Positions 24,801 to 36,300 of a stretch of DNA of 64,000 nucleotides are shown piece by piece. Within the stretch, counting starts at the first letter, position 1, and each line of letters opens with the position of its first letter. The position numbers and the translations under genes were made by a program. The notes below the pieces were generated by a model. It saw only the letters and a list, made by a program, of their open reading frames with translations. It ran no database searches and was not told the DNA's origin. Source of the DNA: Agelaius tricolor. Taxonomy: Eukaryota; Chordata; Aves; Passeriformes; Icteridae. Location: assembly GCA_023055355.1 (NCBI GenBank), contig JALJCS010000016.1, forward strand, positions 124,001-188,000, given 5' to 3'.

Positions 24801-27424
24801 TGAAGGACCATCATTAAGATAGCATCCTGGTTCCTTCTCTGGCCTCTTTAAGTAAACTCTACTTTGAGTTAAGTTTTGGGCTTTTTTGTTTGGTTGGTTT
24901 TTAAAGAATTGAGAGGGAGCCTGGATTTCTAAATTCTTCACAGTAATCTGGCTGAGCTCTTGTACTGCAGTCTTTGCCCTAAGATTCCAAATAGTATCTC
25001 CCAGTATAAAATTCAGAAATTACTCCAATCAAATACCTTTGTCTACATGCTAGCATATACCTTTCCTTAGTTAAAGAAAATCACAATTTCCCTTTCAACT
25101 TAGATATTACTTAGGCATCAAAAATTGTTGCATACCCCTCATTATGTACTGCTCTTGTATATAATTCATTGATCAGCCAGAGAGAAAGGGATCGTCAGCC
25201 TGTAACATAAGAGTAGCAATAAGGAAAGTAAATTTCTTATTCCAAACTTCTGGCTGGTCTGAAGCACTCCCAGTTCCTCAAACCACTAATGAGGTATCTT
25301 CACATACTCATCAGGTCGATGTACTGGAGTCTCAGTTCTCACAGCTTCTGCAGCAGATAAATGCCACAAGAGATTTTGAGAGTATACGATTGGCTCATGA
25401 TCATTTCCTAAGTAATTTGTTGGCTCAGTCTTTCATCCTTCTAAAACCTGTAAGTAGGTCTTGTTTTCACCTTTTTCTACCAATTATCCAAGTGCCCTAA
25501 GAAACACATCTTTTTGAACAGATATGATGACAAATCGCATCTTTTAAAACAGATCAGTGATAATCTCCTGCAGACTACAATTCTAGGAGTTAGGCAGGTA
25601 TAAACTATAACTGATAATTGAATTAAGATCTTCTAATTTACAGTTGGTGAATGTGAATGCTGTATTCCTGGCAATTCTAAGTCAAGCTTATTTCAGTGTT
25701 CAGTTAACCTTAATAATTTGTATTTTATCACTATGTTTTTATCACAGGCTATTTTATTAAAGAAGAACTAATGAGCATAGCGCTGGGATTCCTGAAGGAA
25801 CTGTATTCCCGAGGGATTCACAGATATGGGTTAGACTAGGAAAAATTTTGTCTTCTACTTTTAATTTCATTTAAATAAAAAGAAAAGTTAGAAGTATTTT
25901 TATAAACAGCATCACAAAAACATTTGCAAAGAAGGTTAGTTTCAATGAAACATGTCTCTGTGCTCATCTATGAGGTTATTATAGAATAAAGGTGTCAGAA
26001 TAGTAATTACCCAGTCAGATAACTGATACAATGGAAATTCCTAGTTTAGCAGACCGTGAAACCAACGCCTTGAACCACAGCTCTTGTTGGTCTTTATCCT
26101 GCCTTCTTAATCCCGAAGCTGCAGTGATGACCTGCTGGTTGGATAGAGAAGCCAGTGTTCAACTCCTGTGCCTATCTGGATGGTTAATGCCAATTGCTGT
26201 TTTCCCAGAAAAGTCAGCAAAAGGTTGTGGGAGGGGCAGAGGGGAGATGCAGCATAACATTTAAATCCTTTTTCCATAGAAAACTTTTTTTTAAAATGCT
26301 GCATCAATATCTTCCTGAATAAAAAGTACAGTATCAGAAACATCTTTGTTATGAATGCTACAACTTTTCTGCTTTCTCTCTGTGTACAAACTCTGTTTCA
26401 ACTATTAACTTGTACTTCTTATTCCATGTAGGTTTTCCACTGCTTAAATGAAATTCTGGATCTTTGTCATAGCTTTTGTTCTCTGGTCAGTCAGAATCTG
26501 GGTCCCTTAGATGAACGGGGAGCTGCACAACTCAGTATTTTGGTGAAGGTGAATTTGTTTCTGTGGATCTGTTCTCCTCCCATGCAAACATTTTAACTAA
26601 GCAGTTATCTTGGCTTTAAAAGCTCTAGAACAACTCTGAGTGTAAGCCAAGACCTTCTATGTAAGTGCTTGTAATTATTTTACCTAATCAACTTGAGTTG
26701 GAAATTCTGTGTCCACAGAGAGGCAGAATGGGGGCAGATACTGGAATAGAAAGGAGGCAGAGGTTGGTACCTCTACCCTTCCTTTTGTATAACTAACATC
26801 TAGGAGTTCTTGTGGCTCACAGCTTACCTTATCCTGGACCACAAGCATCACATCTCTTGTAGTGATTCTCTTCTTCAGGCTGTTAAAGGACTGGGTAGGC
26901 AGAAACAGAGATGAGATGCTTGTTTTCCTTCTCTTCTGAGAAGGCCCAGAACTGACATCTTCAAATTTGTAGGGATTCAGTCGTCAGTCATCACTTCTCT
27001 TCAAGATTCTCTCTAGCGTTCGCAATCATCAGATAAACTCCGACTTAGCTCAACTGCTGCTACGCTTGGATTATAACAAATACTACACCCAGGCTGGAGG
27101 AACCTTGGGCAGGTAGGAATATCTTGAGGGATGCTTGTAGCATTATCCTGAGGTACTTGAAGTACAAAGCCATTTTTTATTGATGGCTTCTAATTATTTT
27201 GACTTACACTAAGTGTTGATAACTACTATGACAGAAAAATAACAAATCAGCATATGGTAATTTTTGGGTTTCATATGCTTTCTTCCTATTGAGTTTCTTT
27301 TGGCAGAAAGTTGAACAAGCTGCTAGCTCATATTGGCCAGAAAATGCTGGTGTGGGTTGGTAAAGGTAATTACTTTCAACATGTAGCTAATATTGTACCT
27401 TTCTCTTGCAGTTTTGGAGTTTAA
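15106..27424 (+). CDS. TUBGCP4: TUBGCP4, gamma-tubulin complex component 4 (GCP4), complete, 18 coding exons
   Basis: GCP4 is a core subunit of the gamma-tubulin ring complex, which nucleates microtubules at centrosomes. Exons: 15106-15183, 15320-15448, 16018-16140, 16525-16578, 17034-17090, 17645-17724, 18344-18545, 20422-20587, 21718-21842, 22520-22570, 22935-23040, 23363-23470, 23701-23839, 24358-24535, 25315-25449, 26432-26548, 26973-27112, 27412-27424. Every junction has AG/GT and matching phase. The sum is 2001 nt, or 666 aa plus stop, against 667 in human. The start [14 protein letters not shown] matches the family start and has A at -3. The protein is nearly identical to human GCP4 through both GRIP (Spc97/Spc98) domains. 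Oddities are minor: exon 4 has Ser where human has Phe (HVNYSLDQ), and the last exon encodes only the end of a Ser codon plus FGV. The gene is convergent with TP53BP1 and divergent from IQGAP1. Confidence 0.98.
18719..19024 (-). other. Unrecognised 102-codon open frame inside TUBGCP4 intron 7
   Basis: The frame runs antisense to the host gene from [11 protein letters not shown] to a TAG near 18716. Its composition is more balanced than most chance frames here (few Lys/Asn runs, many Thr/Ser/Ala). I do not recognise the protein, and no splice sites or promoter point to it. It could be a decayed transposable-element fragment or chance. I assign no function. Confidence 0.2.
22520..27424 (+). CDS. 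TUBGCP4: TUBGCP4 exons 10-18: C-terminal GRIP2 half
   Basis: These exons encode residues about 339-666, the GRIP2 part, which contacts gamma-tubulin in the known GCP4 structure. Landmarks are [20 protein letters not shown] (exon 11), [20 protein letters not shown] (exon 12), the variable serine-rich loop with [12 protein letters not shown] (exon 13), and [16 protein letters not shown] (exon 14). The C-terminus is split between exon 17 (GGTLGS) and a 13-nt coding end of exon 18 (FGV, stop TAA at 27422-27424). Confidence 0.95.
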
Positions 27425-28234
27425 GCACTAAAGGCCTTTGCTTCAGGCTGTGACTAGTGATGCATCAAGCACTGGAGACTGGCGCTCTTGGACAGTTGCA
27501 GAGTTTGCGCTCAAATTTTTCTTTGTAGCTGGCTTTTGCCTGATGAAATGCTGTTTCACAGGGAATTGGCAGGAATTGCCTCTTATCTGAGGCTGCCCAG
27601 CAATTACAGAAAGCTATTCTATTTCTTCTGAAATCATAAAAATATGCTTTCTGCAGCCCTGCATATACTTATAAGTGCTTCCAGGGAGGCAGTCTGAACC
27701 TCTTCAGAAAGTGAAAAACCAGAATTAGATGTCTGGAATCTTCAGCTGGACTACAGTCTCTTTACTCTTCAGCTGGACTGTGTTCCACTTCAAGTTCGAG
27801 TATGGAGGAATTAATCCTCTTCTAAGTTTTGGCTGTATTCAGAAGTTCCACTTGTGTAGTAAGCTGATTTACAGTACACAATGTCTTCTAATCAAACACC
27901 ACCAGATAAATGAAACAGCAGTAGCAATTTTCAATTGAAGTGAAGGGGGAGGGAAAAAGAAATATTTTTTAAGTCTCTTCTCATGCAGTGCACTAGTCTA
28001 GTATATGTGCATAGGTCATGGAAACACTGTGGATATAACATGCTTTCTCTATACAGTTTAATAGTTTATGTGCTAAAATTACACTTGCCAAAACAGGAGC
28101 TTTGCCCTGTTTGAGTAGAAAGGGCCCTCTGCCGGCAGGAAAATGGTAAGGAGATGCTTACCTAGGATGTTCACCTGTGCTATTCTCATTCCAGACGATT
28201 TAGAATGCTACTAGTGACTTCCCTACTGAACCCA

Positions 28235-28240
28235 AATAAA
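28235..28240 (+). terminator. TUBGCP4: Candidate polyadenylation signal of TUBGCP4 (AATAAA)
   Basis: This is the first clear AATAAA downstream of the TUBGCP4 stop (27424) that I noticed, implying a 3' UTR of about 0.8 kb. It is inferred from position only; other sites could be used. Confidence 0.5.
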
Positions 28241-29364
28241 AATATCTTGTCGTGCAATTATATGGAGTACTGTCAATGTCTGCACCTCAGTGCAAAGGGA
28301 ATAGCATGGCAGGGCCTTGTCTGTCACTGAAGAGTGCGATCTGGCAGGAACTCTTGCCTGTTACTAAGATTTCCTAGCCTTGCTATAATGAACAGACCCT
28401 TGAATGACTGGCAAAAGAGAAGCCTCCAGTCCATCACTGGGTGTTGTAGCAGGTTTCCCAATTTGAACACAAATGCTGCCAGGAAACCAGCCTTCCCCTC
28501 AAAGGGTTGGTATTTGCACACAGCTGCAGCTCACACATGAAGTTACATGTCCTTGGGGGAAAAAAATCCTCTCTGCTCACTCAGGAAGACACAGTAACAA
28601 CAGCCAGCAAGTATAAGACCTGGCACCTTCCACGCATTACAGTTGTTTATGGTAGGACTGCGCCTGATGCAAGGTTTAAAAGCCCTTGACCATGGAAAAA
28701 GCTAGAAAGCCAGAGAAAGTGTTGAAGGTTGGATGTGGGATTTACAGACCAATACAGTCAACTGTCTGAGCCATGAAATGATAGAGGAAGAAATACACAT
28801 TGAGAAAAACTTTACACTTTTGAAGCAAGGGACTAAAGATTGTATGAGGATGGAGGGAGGGCTTCAACCTATAGCACTGTTTGTGTGAAGAGCTTTTGCC
28901 TTTACAGCAGCTGACCACTAAGCTGTGAATGCAGCCGCTCAAAAGCAGATGATTTATCCCGCTACCATTTACAGATACACAGCGTTTGCACACTCTTTGT
29001 ACCTCAGTCTCCTAGTAGTTTAGTTGTCCAAGGTTCTTGTGTCTAATCTCTAGCACTCACTTCAGCAGCACCTTAATGAAATTAATAGAAAATAACAACT
29101 GGAGCAAACTGGAGGAAAACAGAACATGGTATTCTTCCCAACAAACAGAAATGCTATGGCCCTGAACTTCTGCTAATGGAAAACACTCTTTCTCTGTAAT
29201 TGACTTTGTGTTAGCTCAGGCTTTACTCAAAGCAGAATATTAGTGATATTCACTCAGAGAAATGTAAGCATTTCTTTTTTCTCTGCACTCCTTTCCTGAA
29301 GGCATTGCCCTGAGTAAGTTTAGATAAATGAGGAGTACCAGCAGATACCACAAGAGATCAAACA

Positions 29365-29370
29365 TTTATT
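29365..29370 (-). terminator. TP53BP1: Candidate polyadenylation signal of TP53BP1 (AATAAA, minus strand)
   Basis: Plus-strand TTTATT reads AATAAA on the minus strand, 123 bases after the TP53BP1 stop codon. This would give a short 3' UTR of roughly 150 nt. It is inferred from position. Confidence 0.6.
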
Positions 29371-29492
29371 TAATCATAAAAGTCCAGCAGATAAAACTAT
29401 ATACAATAATCCATGCATACTGCCCAATTCACAAACATTTAAAACCTGTTTAAAACACTGCACAACAGCTGGACAGCAGGGCAGAGTTTCAC

Positions 29493-32400
29493 TCAGTGAG
29501 GGACATAGTCATGTTTATATTTTGGATGCTGCTTGTAGCCTACTCTCTCCCCAGCAATAAGACTCTGGATCACCCACTCTTGCGAGACAACAGGCAGCCG
29601 TAAAGCTTCTGCACACTTCAAGACACCAGCTGGGCAGGAAAAATCAGTCACCACCACATCATAAACACCCAAAGCAATATCTGTACAGGAAGAAAGACGG
29701 GCATCTATCAGGTGAAGAAAAAGGATTTTGCTCTGCAGCAGAACATTATAGAAGCACAGAATGCTAAATTATTTGATTTGAGAGGGACCTTAAAAGCTCA
29801 TGTCATTCCACCCTCTGCCAAGAATGGGGACACCTTCCACTGGACCAGGTTGCTTTGAGCCCCATCCAACCTGGCAGTTCAGCGTGTTTTGCCACTATGA
29901 ACTACTCTTATGTCTTCTCATTCCTAGGCAGTGAATTCTCTTTGTAATAAGACACATCTACAGCAGCCCTGCACCTCACAAGAAAATATTCCTTTTAGTC
30001 CAGATAAAAATGAGGGGAAAACCAGTAGCCAGCAGTATAGGCATGACTCTGAGTCCTGACCTCAGGCTGTGAGTGCTAGGGCCTACATCACATACGGAGA
30101 GGGAGAGACAGCCCAGTTCAGAAGGATAAGAGAAGCACAATTTGAGACATCAATTTCCCCCTTTCGACACACGCTGGAAGCTGATGGCTTTTGAATTGCT
30201 GCAGCTTCTCTGCAAGACAGGTGTCCTAGATGTACTCTATATACAGATTATATTAGAGTAGTGAGCATTCACCTTTTGCCTGCCTTTCTGTTACAGACAA
30301 CCTTGTAAACCATCCCACATGGTTTTAAACCATACTAAAGACCACAGTGGCATAGGATTCCTTGAGAAACTGGCCAGTGAGTACCTTTGTTGTGAGCACG
30401 TGAGTAATGCTGTTTAACAGATGCTGCTCCCCCTGTCATGAGAATTTCAGACCACAAATCCAGGAAGTTCTCTTTCTGGTCTGACACCAGGAGAACCTTC
30501 AGGTTATGGAATGGGTTTTCTCGTGGGTGCCTGCAGAGTGAAGAGAAATGCCGACTGGTAAGAATATCCAGTAGCCTCGTCACCTGATTTGCACCCGTGT
30601 ATGTTTTTTTAGTATCTTGTACACCATGACCCACTCTCTTACCACCCTTCCTGAAGTACTTGGACTGACTATCCTTTGTTTATAGAGACTAACACTGAGC
30701 TAGACAGTGTTGGTGGGTATGTGCACAGCAGCCTATATCCAAAGTTAAACTGAGCTCTTCCTAATCCTGAGCCACCTTTTTTGTGCACATCCAAATTGCT
30801 TCCACTTTGATGGGGCTGAGCAGGAAGACCTCAGTCTCCTGCCCAAAAGTCTACAGCTATCTACAAATTTGTGTCTGCCCCTCAGCTTGCCTAAGGAGTC
30901 TGAGCTCCTCTGTCATCTCAGAACAGGCTTACTGGATTAGACTCCACAGAAAATGTAGAAGCTAGCTTCAAAATGTATCAAAGGAAAAGGAAATTAACAT
31001 AGTACTGTTCTCCTTTATCCATTTCTGAGCAATTAGAGAAATTAGCCAAAGGTGTGGGAAGCCTTGTCTGAATTCTGCCTTCCTCATGAGAAAGACTGAC
31101 ACCTTCCTTACTTCCAAAGAGACTCTGTTTTTTGTGTATATGGCACCCAAATGTACCTTGGCATTAGAGGTCATTTTAAGTCCAAAGAAAGAGATGGAAA
31201 TGCTGCTCCTATATGGAAGGGAAAGTATAGGGAGTCAGTACTCAGGTCAGCTTCAGTATCTGTAGCTATTCAAGAGCCTCCCAAGTGTAACAGGTCTCTG
31301 CAAGAGTCTGTAGACTCAGATCATGGTTATTTGGCACTCACCATTCTAGCAATTTTTGCTCCTGGAGGCTATATCCAGCTGGCAAAAGGTAATTCCGATA
31401 ATTTTGAAGCTGATTAGCATGACAGCTATCATGGACCCAGATATGAGACACGCAAGGGATCCCTCTGGCAAGGCACAGCAAGTATTTCTGAGTTCGACAA
31501 TGCTGGTCCGCAATTAAAAGACACTGGTATGCTGCATTACACTTCAGGGGAGAAAAGAAGGCATGTAAACAGGAGGCAATGCTTGCAAAAAATCCCCCCA
31601 AATTATCCTGATGCTAAACAGGTTAAAGAAGAAAACAACTGAAATCTTGATTTTCACAGCTATATTATGTGAAAGGTGAATTAGATAAAGGTAGTACTGA
31701 TTTAAGAATCTGTTTAATCATATCCTATTCCAAGCTCTGCAGTTGCTCTAGGCAAAAACTAGTAGTTTTTGTATCATAGCTCTTTTCTAGTTCACACAAA
31801 AGAGATGATTTACCTTTTAGTCTGAGACTCAGTAAGTCACTAGACAAGATTGCTTCCTCAAGCAAGATGTTCCAAAAACAATTTACCCTCTTTATTAAAA
31901 AAAAAAAAAAAAGTAAAAGCCACACTAAATTAGTTGTCCAAGTAGATCTGGTAAGTGAAGAGCTCTACCTCTAAGTGTTCCAAGGCACACACCTATGGTG
32001 AGACCACTCCAGATCTGGAGTACTTCATCCACTCCCAGGTTCTGCAGTATACCTAAAACACCAGACATGCCAGAGCAGGTCCAGCCAAGGACCACTAAGA
32101 GGCCTGGGCATTGGAGCACCAGACATACCAGAAGCTGAGAGCTGAGCTTGTTAAAGATCAAAAAGGGAAGGCTTGGGTGGTCTTTTTAATGCATATTCGT
32201 GACTGATATGAGGGTATACAAAAGATGCAGCCACACTCTTCTCAGTGTTATCCACTCAAAAGGACTAGAAGCAACAGTTACAAACTGAAATACAAGAAAT
32301 CCTTTTTTTTTTTCCCCTATTCGGATCAAGTTGCCCAGAAAGGCTTTGTTGTTTCCATCCTTGATGGTACTCAAAACACAACTGGACAAGGACCTAAGCA

Positions 32401-33395
32401 ATCTGCTCTATTTGAACCCACTTTCAGCAGAGCAGTTGGACAAGATAAGCTACAGAAATTCCTTCTAATCTCAACTATTCTGTGACTGTTGTTCTAGATT
32501 AGTAAGTGAACCCTTACCTGGGTTTCATTGAAGTCTTCCAGGATATAGCCAGCTCCCGCTCGCAGCTGTTGTGCTATGTAATGTTTATCATACGGAGTCA
32601 TCTCTAAAAAATCTACAGCAGAAAGTTCAATTTTTTACTATAATCTATCTGCTTATATTCCTACATCTTAGTCTACAAAGCCTTCATCTATTCCAGTAAG
32701 GGATCCCAGCTATACTCCCAAGAATTTCTAGAGAAAATCATTAAGAGTCAGGAAAAAAAAAAAAGGCGGGGGGAGGGCAGCAGAAAGGGCAACAACACAC
32801 CAGTAGCCAGGTGAGCACCTTGTCACTTTAACTGCATGAAACATGACACCAGCAAAGGCTAACTGGAGCAATCCATACATGCTTTCATGTTCTCTGCTTG
32901 CCAGCACTATCCTTTAGCTCTCAAAACCTTCCTACTTACATTATACTATTCTGACACTGATGATCTCACTAATTTTCACACCTTTCTTAGCCTGCTGAAC
33001 AAGCCTATGATCATCATTGAGGTTTGTCACATCTTAGGCCACAAGTTGGCTAAGTCAGAGACTGAATCTTAGGTCCTTTCTGCAAAGGATTAAAGAGCAA
33101 ATGTCTGATCAGACAGTATCCAGCATTTTTCCTAAAGACACAGCATCTCACTTGAAAATGCAATGGGTAAGATTTGCCTCACCTTCTTCCTCCTCACTGC
33201 TCCCAGTGGGACCATCTGATGGCTTCTGGTGATTGACCAATTTGTCACTTGGTGTCGCCATGGTGAGAAGAAAGGCATAGCCCAAAAAGAGGGTCTTATT
33301 GTGGGGCAAGGGTCCATGGTCACTGTCCAGTACTGGGGGATCTGCAGCATCTACACCTTCACAGGTGCTTAAAAACTCTCCACCTCTCACAGCCC
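29493..33395 (-). CDS. TP53BP1: TP53BP1 exons 23-27: tandem BRCT domains and C-terminus
   Basis: Five exons encode residues about 1608-1888. Exon 23 carries [16 protein letters not shown], the start of BRCT1, and ends in an acidic SSEEEE run. Exon 24 adds [12 protein letters not shown]. Exon 25 has [13 protein letters not shown] and [14 protein letters not shown]. Exon 26 has [18 protein letters not shown] (BRCT2), and exon 27 ends KYKHDYVPH. In mammals this module binds p53 and gamma-H2AX. No residue is obviously broken. Confidence 0.97.
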
Positions 33396-36300
33396 CTGCA
33401 GAGAGACAGAAGCATCATGAGTCTTCAAAAGTATGTCTTACCTGAGGAACCAGTTCAACTCAGATATTTTACTGCAGGAGACACAGAGAGGCAGGATTGG
33501 GCTACAATTACACTAAGCTAGGTAGGGATCTTTTATCCTTCTGGATCTTCAAATCAAAACATGAAGAACTAATAGGACAAGTTTGCAAGTCTTAACAGCA
33601 TCCTGAAACAACACTGACTGCTGTGAGGGGTCCCTTTAATAGCTTTCAGGACTGACTAAAGAAATAAGAGAGAGACCAACTGTTGTATTGCACTAAATAG
33701 TTATTTAGTTGTTTGCACTGGGTGTTGAAAAAAATGTTATTGGGTCACGTGGATGGTATATTCCCCCTCACATGGTTTCTCCCTCGCATAACCCCCTGGT
33801 TTCCGTATGCCCTGGTGGTCCGTCCCACGGGTGGTCCCTCCCCTCGCCCCTCCCCACTGTTATCCCATTGGCCGTGGTCCTCTTTCCCCGCCCCCATCAC
33901 CTGGGGCATAAAACCCTACGGCAGGTGTGGTTCTGCCTCTTTGCTACCTGGGTGGTCGCTGCCACCAGAAGTGTCCTGTCTCAAGCTAATAAACTGGATG
34001 TTCATCTCCATGTGGCAAAGAGCGCTTCTCGTCTTTTATCTTCCGTCTATGCAATTCCGTGCGGGCTTTAGTCCTGAGCAAGCCGGATCTGGATTTATAT
34101 TAGCCCAGAGAACCACGGATTTATTGCAACCAACCACAACATTAAAGTCAAAAGGCAGAACTCAAAAGACGGCAAGTAAATACTCAGACTATGCTGAAAG
34201 TACCTCTGGCTGCTGAATGCATCCAGGGGGAATCAGCCTCAAACCATGCAGAAAAAAAAAAGCAATCTGATCTACTTTTTAGTTATGGAAAGCAGAAAGA
34301 TAATTACAGAAAAAGCAGTGCTGAGAAAACTAGATGAATTCAAGTTCTCACCAGGCTTTATCATTGCTGACTTGCGGCCACGTTTAGCTGGGGATCGTTC
34401 ATCTTCAGAAGCAAGAAGTTTCCTTTTCCCAGACAGTGAGACTGGTGGGACACGTGGACTCTCCTGCCCTTTACGAGTGGGAGTTGTGCTGCTGCTGGAA
34501 GTGCTGGGAGAACCAAGGTTACTACGTCGCTTCCTCTTCCCCTCCACCAGATTATCTGCAATATAGTATGCAGGAATTAGTCATGGGCTCTCACCAAACT
34601 CCACAAGCTTTCACCCTGTACAGAAGTGGTAGAACTCAATAGTACCTTGAAGATACATGCCACCACCCTCTGACAGAGGAAAGCAAGAAAAAATATATCT
34701 TTCTTCTCAAGCCCTGTATCCTGCTTGTCTATTTTCCTCTCAGTACTGCTGGGACTTTATTATCAAAGCAGCCATCCACCAAGTTTATGTTAGGTATGGC
34801 AAGCATCACTGTCCTTGAAGCAGACCACTTTCCACAAGCCAGTCAATACCACTAAGTCTCTGAGGCCAAACAATAAAAAGATCTCAAAAATCTCACTATA
34901 AAGTACGAAAAGCATCACTGAATATCCAAAAACATTTAAATATTGGCAATTCAGACCACTAGGCACTAGAGTTACCTCAAAGGCACAAGACACAGAATAG
35001 CAGTCAGCAGCTCAACAGCACCTTTCCTTACCAAGACTGATGTCAGCTGCTTTGGTTACAGGGGTGACAGGTTCATAAGGACCTAGCCCAAACTGCTCCC
35101 GCAGCTTATTTCCTTGTTCCTGAGACAGGATAACAGCCATTCGTTTATACCACTTCCTCTGGCCTTCCTTTTCAATGCAGTAGTATAGCTCTCCAGACTC
35201 CTTCCGGTGTCCCTTCACCACACCTGACAAGACAGCAACAGCTGTTAGTCAACCATACCCAGGCTTCTCATCCTCCTGGAACAAGCATCCATTCCCCACC
35301 ACATTCAGCAAATCAAAAAACCAAGTATGAAACTCAAGCACTGCTCTTACCTGCACTGAAGTACTCATCCTCAGAGAGTGCAGTCACCTCTGTCTCCAGT
35401 GGGATAGGATCACAGAGCAAAATATCTTTTCCTAGCACATCACAGTCATATCCATCATCAAAGTGCAGCTTGTACTTTCCTGCTCCAACATCTTGGGTAA
35501 TCGTCCCCGAATAAAAGTACCCATTTGAGGACCACTTTGCTACAACCCTGAGACCCACAAAGCTGCTCCCAGTGGATGACTCTGCACAGTCCAAAGGAAC
35601 AGTCACCACCTGAAACGGGATTTCTGGAGAGTCACTACGGCGTAAGGCACAGAAGCCAGAAGTGCCAGATTTCTCTCCTCCATCTGGCAGGCGAACTGAA
35701 CGAGTAAATGATTTCTCCTCGGGTGATGCTGTAGTTGAGAGATCCTCCATATCTGGCAGTCCAGCTAAATCTCTGTAGAAAAAAGCAGCACCATATAAGA
35801 GAGGGGAGAAAAAAAACCAAGACAAAAAAAAAAAGACAAAAAGCATTCCCAGAAGGATCTGAAAAAACAATTACTAAGTATAAAATACCTGGAGGAGGTG
35901 CTTGCAGTTGCTATATGGTATCACCAGAAACTTCTGAAATACTCAGTACTCCTTTTCCTCTAGGACATTAAGACAGAAGTTCCCTATTCTCTTTCTTGCA
36001 ATAAATTAAAGTTACAGTCTCCTTTTTCCAGGTACCTTGTTCCTGTTGTTCGAGATGATGGGCGTCCTCTTCTTCCTCGTCCACGAAGTGTCACAGGTGC
36101 TCTGCCAGCCTGACGAGTGCCAGGCATACAGTCCTCCTCTTCCTCACAAGGCAGTGCTCCTGTCTGGCTAACTTTGAGTGGCGATGCAGGCTGACCAGCT
36201 CCTTTCCTAGGGCTAGAGAATTTATGAGTTAACTGTTTTGAGGAGAGAAGCCAGCTCACTAGGATCCTCCCATTTTCTTAATCATCACAACACATCCAGA

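Larger units (their letters stand above)
27425..29492. other. Tail-to-tail interval between TUBGCP4 and TP53BP1
   Basis: The interval contains the presumed 3' UTRs of both genes and about 1.1 kb of DNA between their candidate poly(A) signals (28240 and 29365). No conserved coding exon was seen. A short imperfect duplication of a TCTTCAGCTGGACT phrase occurs at about 27739-27778. Open frames at 28324-28689 look accidental. Confidence 0.6.

Noticed and set aside
33709..34216. Open frames of 120 and 167 codons on the plus strand
   Set aside because: They lie across a solo LTR with clear ends and target duplications; no known protein.
34246..34566. 106-codon plus-strand frame
   Set aside because: It is antisense to TP53BP1 exon 22, whose minus-strand frame matches the NLS region of 53BP1.
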